Shown one piece after another: positions 63,749-64,000 of a stretch of DNA of 64,000 nucleotides. The translations under genes and the position numbers were made by a program. The notes under the pieces are model-generated. The model made no database searches. It was given only the letters and a program-made list of their open reading frames with translations, and was not told the origin of the DNA. How positions within the stretch are numbered: position 1 is the stretch's first letter; each line of letters opens with the position of its first letter. This DNA comes from Amycolatopsis albispora (lineage in GTDB: Bacteria; Actinomycetota; Actinomycetes; Mycobacteriales; Pseudonocardiaceae), in NCBI RefSeq assembly GCF_003312875.1, contig NZ_CP015163.1, positions 7,440,001 to 7,504,000 of the forward strand, in the 5' to 3' direction.

Positions 63749-64000
63749 ATGGGTGTGGAACTGAGCGCGGCGGTGCGGGCGCTGGTCGACGGGCGCAACT
63801 ACGCGGCACTGGCCACGGTGAACGCGGACGGCAGCCCGCAGACCTCGGCGATGTGGGTCGGCCGCGACGGCGACGACCTGCTGTTCTCCACCGTCGCCGG
63901 GCGGGTCAAGGAGCGGAACCTGCGTCGCGACCCCCGGGTGAGCGTGACGATCATGGACCGCGAGGACCCCGAGCGCTACACCGAGATCCGCGGCCGCGCG
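63749..64000 (+). CDS. PPOX-class F420/FMN-binding oxidoreductase (N-terminal part)
   Basis: The first 84 codons run to the window edge. The translated start (MGVELSAAVRALVDGRN, then YAALATVNADGSPQTSAMWV) has the split beta-barrel opening of the pyridoxamine-5-phosphate oxidase-like family. The phrase DDLLFSTVAGRVKERNLRRDPRV fits the cofactor-binding strand-loop, as in actinobacterial F420-dependent PPOX proteins. The cofactor and substrate cannot be determined from the visible part. It is divergent from accD, 89 bp away. Confidence 0.8.
   Translation, partial: MGVELSAAVRALVDGRNYAALATVNADGSPQTSAMWVGRDGDDLLFSTVAGRVKERNLRRDPRVSVTIMDREDPERYTEIRGRA

Overview
The window is chromosomal DNA from a high-GC actinomycete, most likely Amycolatopsis or another Pseudonocardiaceae member. 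The evidence is strong G/C bias at third codon positions, frequent GTG starts, dense 1-, 4- and 8-bp stop/start overlaps, DUF1707 proteins, a transmembrane Ser/Thr kinase, an LprG/P55 pair and actinobacterial propionyl-CoA carboxylase and methylmalonyl-CoA mutase genes. The gene set accD-accE-maf, accA, glpD, lpdA, a cyclotransferase-like gene, an M20 amidohydrolase, purine nucleoside phosphorylase, phosphomannomutase and upp occurs in nearly the order I recall from the Mycobacterium tuberculosis Rv3280-Rv3309 region. The backbone is therefore conserved, with lineage-specific insertions. I saw no rRNA, tRNA, CRISPR array or insertion sequence.

Layout. 1-2755: an aldehyde dehydrogenase cut by the window edge, deoC, a ribbon-helix-helix regulator with a near-perfect 27-bp palindrome in front of it, and a DUF1707 protein. 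2795-7967: an accessory island of an XRE/TPR regulator followed by a tightly overlapping operon encoding a TIR-domain protein with a Gly/Val-rich tail, a large P-loop-like NTPase with a degenerate Walker A, and a membrane-anchored protein. This looks like an uncharacterised immunity or signalling system. 8325-12026: upp, a TetR regulator, and a MerR regulator with two tandem aldo/keto reductases behind a MerR-type promoter. 12109-15613: the lprG-p55 lipid-export pair running into hisS. 15786-24855: an MFS exporter, a secreted protein, a flavodoxin, a YidC paralogue, phosphomannomutase, a UGT-type glycosyltransferase, purine nucleoside phosphorylase and the kinase. 24955-30023: mutA-mutB-meaB. 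30079-36521: a small membrane protein, an M20 amidohydrolase, a nuclease-like protein interrupted by a huge Ala/Thr low-complexity tract, a cyclotransferase-like protein, lpdA and a VOC protein. 36559-40826: glpK and glpF divergent from glpD. 40891-45115: an adenylate-forming enzyme, a GNAT protein, a two-component system and a second DUF1707 protein. 45148-56415: accA and a long minus-strand methionine-salvage supercluster of BMP-type ABC importer, nucleoside phosphorylase, DszC-like flavoprotein, MtnA, MtnC, MtnB and MtnD. 56516-64000: small proteins, a dicarboxylate symporter, maf, a GH3 beta-glucosidase, accE, accD and the start of an F420/FMN PPOX-fold protein.

The genes share themes. 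AccA/AccD/AccE carboxylate propionyl-CoA and MutAB/MeaB rearrange methylmalonyl-CoA (the epimerase is not here). GlpF/GlpK/GlpD handle glycerol. DeoC, Upp, the two phosphorylases and the phosphomannomutase-type gene form nucleoside and sugar-phosphate salvage. The BMP transporter plus mtn genes form a plausible route from imported or internal methylthioadenosine to methionine.

Non-coding highlights. There are four copies of a long perfect or near-perfect hairpin sharing the core AATGTGGCTTTC/GAAAGCCACATT. A multi-stem RNA leader lies ahead of mtnC, with G-U pairs that favour the minus-strand transcript. A 22-bp perfect palindrome precedes the two-component system, and three DnaA-box-like nonamers precede the nuclease-like gene. 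At least a dozen genes have a TANNNT box exactly 6-8 nt before the start codon, which implies leaderless mRNAs. All functions are assigned from sequence reading alone, with no database search.
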